From contig NZ_JAIHLQ010000005.1 in assembly GCF_019733355.1 (NCBI RefSeq), positions 124,001 through 188,000 of the forward strand: a DNA stretch of 64,000 nt, read 5' to 3'. Positions 62,797 to 64,000 of the stretch are shown here, piece by piece (position 1 is the first letter of the stretch; each line of letters opens with the position of its first letter). The stretch comes from Pseudomonas baetica (GTDB lineage Bacteria; Pseudomonadota; Gammaproteobacteria; Pseudomonadales; Pseudomonadaceae). Below the pieces are notes generated by a model. It saw only the letters and a program-made list of their open reading frames with translations, did not search any database and was not told the origin of the DNA. Both the position numbers and the translations under genes were made by a program.

Positions 62797-63426
62797 TCAG
62801 CCCCGGGCAACCCCTTTTAGCCGGTAGTGGAGCTGGCGAGCCTTAAGTGAGTTCTCTTCGATGGCGTTTACGAGACGCAGTCCGCCGCGAGTTTTGGCCC
62901 AGCCGAGCGGATCAAGTGCTATCACTCGCTGCATAGCTTCCTCCAACTCCTGAATGACACTGATCTGCATATCGGACAATGATTTTGCGGCGCTCAGTGC
63001 GTACTTGATGCGGATATTCTCTACTACGTCTTGCGCTCGGACTTCTTCTGAAGCGATACCCATCTGAATTAAGAGCTCTCTGACGGTATCACTCCGCTCG
63101 CCAAGCTCTGACTCTTCGGAGTGACCCAATAGAAAATCAGTTGTAACTTTACAAACAGTAGCAACACGCCGAATTTGCCAAGCCTGCAGCGAGTCTTGGC
63201 CATTTTCTAACGTGGCCAAATGACCAGCTGTAATCCCTATCTTGTCAGCCAATTCATCTCGGGGGATACCTGCCAGACCCCTTGCCTCCCGCACGCGCTC
63301 CCCGACCAACCTGTTGACCTGCGCAAGATGGCGGATACACGGAGCCGCCGAACCAATGGGGCTGATTGGTTTGGGCTGACACAAATCGGCATGCTGTGTT
63401 TCTTGCGTGGTTTGATCCGTGTTCAT
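62797..63426 (-). CDS. XRE-family transcriptional regulator, copy 2
   Basis: 209 residues, AGGA 8 bases upstream. An N-terminal extension (MNTDQTTQETQHADLCQPKPISP) precedes the XRE helix-turn-helix VGERVREARGLAGIPRDELADKIGITAGHLATLENGQDSLQAWQIRRVATVCKVTTDFLLGHS. The C-terminal half is helical and ends with LDPLGWAKTRGGLRLVNAIEENSLKARQLHYRL, the motif shared with the regulator at 53224-53808. Likely controls the virion operon directly downstream. No peptidase domain, so not LexA-like. Confidence 0.82.
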   Translation of the reverse strand: MNTDQTTQETQHADLCQPKPISPIGSAAPCIRHLAQVNRLVGERVREARGLAGIPRDELADKIGITAGHLATLENGQDSLQAWQIRRVATVCKVTTDFLLGHSEESELGERSDTVRELLIQMGIASEEVRAQDVVENIRIKYALSAAKSLSDMQISVIQELEEAMQRVIALDPLGWAKTRGGLRLVNAIEENSLKARQLHYRLKGVARG

Positions 63427-63525
63427 TGGTGCGATCCTACTTGAGGGTCAAGGACGTGGTCACTTCTAACCTAGCAAGGCTGCGCTCTGATCAACAAGGT
63501 GAGCTCAGGTGATTCGAAATCAGCA

Positions 63526-63999
63526 TCAACCAATCAGGTTGCAGAGAATGGCTTCGCTTTCTGTCATATCGTCGCGTTGACTGGCGATCAGGTAGCGGAA
63601 CACTGCCAGCGCTTCCGCTTTGTTCCGTGGCCGGATCTCTGCCAGTAGGCTGAACACAAACCAATCTCGCGCCGTCGCTTCGGCTGGCCCGTCGCTGGCG
63701 TCCCTGTCTACCGCATTGCGTAGCCGGTAGAGCTGATTCCAATAGTCCAGCTCGTAAAGACAATCCGCCAGGGTGTGCGGCAGTAGCTCCGGGTGGGCGC
63801 TGAAGCGGGCGGCTACTTCGCTCTTGTCGAAGTCTCCAAACTGGCCTGATGCCTCCAGGCCTCGCAGTGCGTCTATACAGAAAGTGTCAGCCTCGGTATC
63901 AGCCAACAGATCGCCATCAAAGCGGGCGACACCCTCCAGTCGTAGCTGGTGCTGCTCGATTGCCCGACTTACCAGCAACTCAAGGTCAGCGAAGCCAAA
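63526..63999 (-). CDS. Unknown protein, 5' end beyond the window
   Basis: At least 157 residues. The frame stays open from a TTG at 63978 to the edge (reading FGFADLELLVSRAIEQHQL), so the true start lies outside. Helical C-terminal part: ARFDGDLLADTEADTFCIDALRGLEASGQFGDFDKSEVAARFSAHPELLPHTLADCLYELDYWNQLYRLRNAVDRD...RPRNKAEALAVFRYLIASQRDDMTESEAILCNLIG. I do not recognise it. Same strand as the XRE regulator, 99 bp upstream of it. Confidence 0.6.
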   Translation of the reverse strand, partial: FGFADLELLVSRAIEQHQLRLEGVARFDGDLLADTEADTFCIDALRGLEASGQFGDFDKSEVAARFSAHPELLPHTLADCLYELDYWNQLYRLRNAVDRDASDGPAEATARDWFVFSLLAEIRPRNKAEALAVFRYLIASQRDDMTESEAILCNLIG

Positions 64000-64000
64000 C

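Overview
The window is a piece of a Pseudomonas chromosome, most likely of the P. fluorescens group. This rests on gene order (leuS-lptE-holA; the proA-nadD-rsfS-rlmH-mrdA-rodA-mltB-rlpA-dacA-ybeD-lipB-lipA block; eatR/exaC/eat/eutBC), on protein-level resemblance, and on many intergenic REP pairs of the GTGGGAGCGGGCTTGCTCGCGAA type. No species name can be given from the sequence alone.

Layout. 1-20 kb is core genome: the 3' end of leuS, lptE, holA, a small arfA with a hairpin inside its coding region, a lytic transglycosylase lipoprotein and ldcA. A long minus-strand block (17.7 to 6.2 kb) follows, covering proline and NAD synthesis, ribosome maturation, the elongasome (PBP2, RodA), peptidoglycan remodelling (MltB, RlpA, DacA) and lipoate synthesis. 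A 3-methyladenine glycosylase and a DedA-PAP2 fusion close it.

20.2-31.0 kb is an accessory island and the most interesting region. Three related proteins of about 650-690 residues carry C-terminal motifs of R-S-E-class ADP-ribosyltransferases (heat-labile-enterotoxin/Scabin-like). The first is separated from the tandemly arranged other two by a 1165-residue protein with a long hydrophobic, TcdA/TcdB-pore-like segment and degenerate RTX calcium-binding repeats. All four are co-directional, have short hairpin-bearing gaps, and end at a strong terminator. Two small unknown genes converge on them. The proposed reading is an enzymatic/translocating toxin locus; the functions are inferred.

31.1-49.3 kb returns to core-type genes: a Lon-type substrate-binding protein, CidA/LrgB, a MaoC hydratase, a MORN-repeat caspase-like lipoprotein, ubiX and mpl. 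The ethanolamine catabolic locus follows (EatR, a sigma-54 promoter with upstream palindromes, exaC, eat, eutBC), then a DedA protein, mtfA and ppa.

49.4-64 kb begins with an S24-type repressor with operator-like palindromes and continues as a mobile element without REP sequences. It combines phage functions (terminase small-subunit-like protein, T4-type baseplate-like protein, a 953-residue tape-measure/transglycosylase protein, two further virion-like proteins) with plasmid functions (MobV relaxase preceded by an oriT-like inverted repeat, serine resolvase preceded by a res-like repeat array) and two paralogous XRE regulators. It runs off the right edge and may be a phage-plasmid or a composite integrative element.
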